From Thalassomonas viridans (GTDB taxonomy: Bacteria; Pseudomonadota; Gammaproteobacteria; Enterobacterales; Alteromonadaceae), in the NCBI RefSeq assembly GCF_000948985.2, contig NZ_CP059733.1:2666001-2730000 (forward strand): a DNA stretch of 64,000 nt, written 5' to 3'. Under the pieces are notes generated by a model. It was not told the DNA's origin, did no database searches, and saw nothing but the letters and a program-made list of their open reading frames with translations. Position 1 is the stretch's first letter; the number at the start of each line of letters is the position of its first letter. Made by a program: the position numbers and the translations under genes. Shown in pieces: positions 63,366 through 64,000 of this stretch.

Positions 63366-63457
63366 AGTTTACCCGGAAAGTCAGTCATATTGTGTTCGCT
63401 TTACGGCGAATATGCCTGCCTGTGTCCGGTTGAGCAAAAGGGAAGTTGCACGGTAAA
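63366..63457 (+). other. Possible structured leader upstream of the last gene
   Basis: Arms AGTTTACC (63366-63373) and GGTAAACT (63450-63457) enclose 76 nt that can fold further (CATATT with AATATG, TTCGC with GCGAA). It lies 57 bp before the secreted protein start. It matched no riboswitch that I know, so it may be only a palindrome. The preceding 63147-63365 shows nothing else. Confidence 0.3.
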
Positions 63458-63513
63458 CTATCAGCAATCCTGGATTAGTAAACATTAATAGAAACTAATC
63501 AAGGATGATTACA

Positions 63514-64000
63514 ATGAAAATGTTCTATCAGGGAGCCGTGTTTATGGCTCTTGGCCTGCTATATCCGCTGAAGCTTTTTGCTTTGCCGGATATAGATAAT
63601 CCCGTCACTGCTTTATTTATCGATAATCCTTTTAGCTACCAGCCCGGTTCTCCGGGGTTCAGCTACGGCCAACAGGTTCCCCTGGAAATCTCCTACGATA
63701 CCCAGTCGGTGCAGGTCGCTAAAAATGCCCGGGGGGTACGCGAGCTGGATATGACCAATATGTGCCATTTTAACCTGGTTAAATCGCGCCTGGATAAGGC
63801 GGAAATCAGTGAGGAGGAGTTTCCCCATTTATACCGGAATATGGAGCTGAAAAAGCAACAGCAGCAGCTGGAAAAGTTATTTCCCACCCCGATGCAAATC
63901 AGCACGCTGGCGGACAAACCCGAGGAGAAAAAAAGCAGGCATTTGTTTTTAGCCATGAATATCGCCATCTCCCTCGAAGATAACAGCCCATATTTGGTCA
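63514..64000 (+). CDS. Secreted protein of unknown function, 3' end cut by window edge
   Basis: Open frame of 162 codons from ATG 63514 to the window end without a stop. AAGGA lies 8 nt upstream. A signal peptide is clear (MKMFYQGAVFMALGLLYPLK, cleavage near LFA-LP). The mature part (NPFSYQPGSPGFSYGQQVPL) contains a glutamine-rich helix (MELKKQQQQLEKLF). No family was recognised. Confidence 0.7.
   Translation, partial: MKMFYQGAVFMALGLLYPLKLFALPDIDNPVTALFIDNPFSYQPGSPGFSYGQQVPLEISYDTQSVQVAKNARGVRELDMTNMCHFNLVKSRLDKAEISEEEFPHLYRNMELKKQQQQLEKLFPTPMQISTLADKPEEKKSRHLFLAMNIAISLEDNSPYLV

Noticed and set aside
63366..63457. Riboswitch (c-di-GMP or cobalamin) before the last gene
   Set aside because: The conserved cores of these classes could not be found; kept only as a low-confidence structured region.

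Overview
The window looks like chromosome of a marine gammaproteobacterium of the order Alteromonadales, probably Colwelliaceae and close to Thalassomonas. This is an inference from gene content: a DEAD-box helicase, many c-di-GMP proteins, a KefB-type antiporter, two di-haem peroxidases, exported subtilases, acyl-CoA catabolic operons and moderate GC with AT-rich accessory patches. No rRNA, tRNA, CRISPR array or prophage was seen.

Layout. 1-8.7 kb: truncated polyamine-type solute-binding protein, AGCS amino-acid symporter, DEAD-box helicase with a coupled CxxC protein, a diguanylate cyclase, a CPA2 cation/proton antiporter and a tiny membrane protein. 8.8-12.6 kb: a 251-bp hairpin-rich mobile element (family A), gamma-glutamyltransferase, then an AT-rich patch of orphan membrane proteins. 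12.7-17.2 kb: a TetR regulator divergent from two Tat-exported enzymes (lactone oxidase and a PLP racemase-like protein), with two perfect 16-bp palindromes between them, then a DUF2799 lipoprotein. 17.3-28.4 kb: a long minus-strand catabolic operon whose order SDR, carboxylase beta, acyl-CoA dehydrogenase, hydratase, biotin carboxylase alpha, SDR matches the Pseudomonas acyclic terpene utilisation (atu) cluster. It has a beta-keto acid cleavage enzyme in first position, a nitronate monooxygenase at the end and a divergent TetR gene. 28.7-35.3 kb: a coupled pair of small unknown genes and two tandem paralogous subtilases that end in 18 and 16 hexapeptide WNE repeats.

36-45 kb: two di-haem peroxidases flank a second catabolic operon (aminoglycoside-phosphotransferase-fold kinase, ACAD11-like dehydrogenase, SDR, histidine phosphatase, SDR) with a divergent LysR gene. 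45.3-48.1 kb: an HGSNAT-like membrane acyltransferase, then an SPFH, ribbon-helix-helix and small membrane protein operon with a paired TGATATCA operator. 48.4-53.3 kb: REC-GGDEF-EAL protein, CHASE histidine kinase, stand-alone receiver and rhomboid protease. 53.4-55.2 kb: an IS1182-type insertion sequence placed at the end of a family B mobile element. 55.3-64 kb: GNAT protein, a three-gene MukBEF/MksBEF-like condensin operon (SMC ATPase, MksE-like, kleisin MksF-like) without an adjacent nuclease, an EAL-HDOD protein, a second inverted copy of family A, and a truncated secreted protein.

Two families of short non-coding mobile elements run through the window. Family B (about 160-172 bp, 18-bp terminal inverted repeats, TA flanks) has three full copies and one fragment. 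They sit in a terminator loop, at the stop codon of one gene and inside the last codons of another. The most unusual content is the WNE-repeat subtilase pair, the atu-like operon with a BKACE enzyme, the nuclease-free Mks-like operon and the family B insertions.
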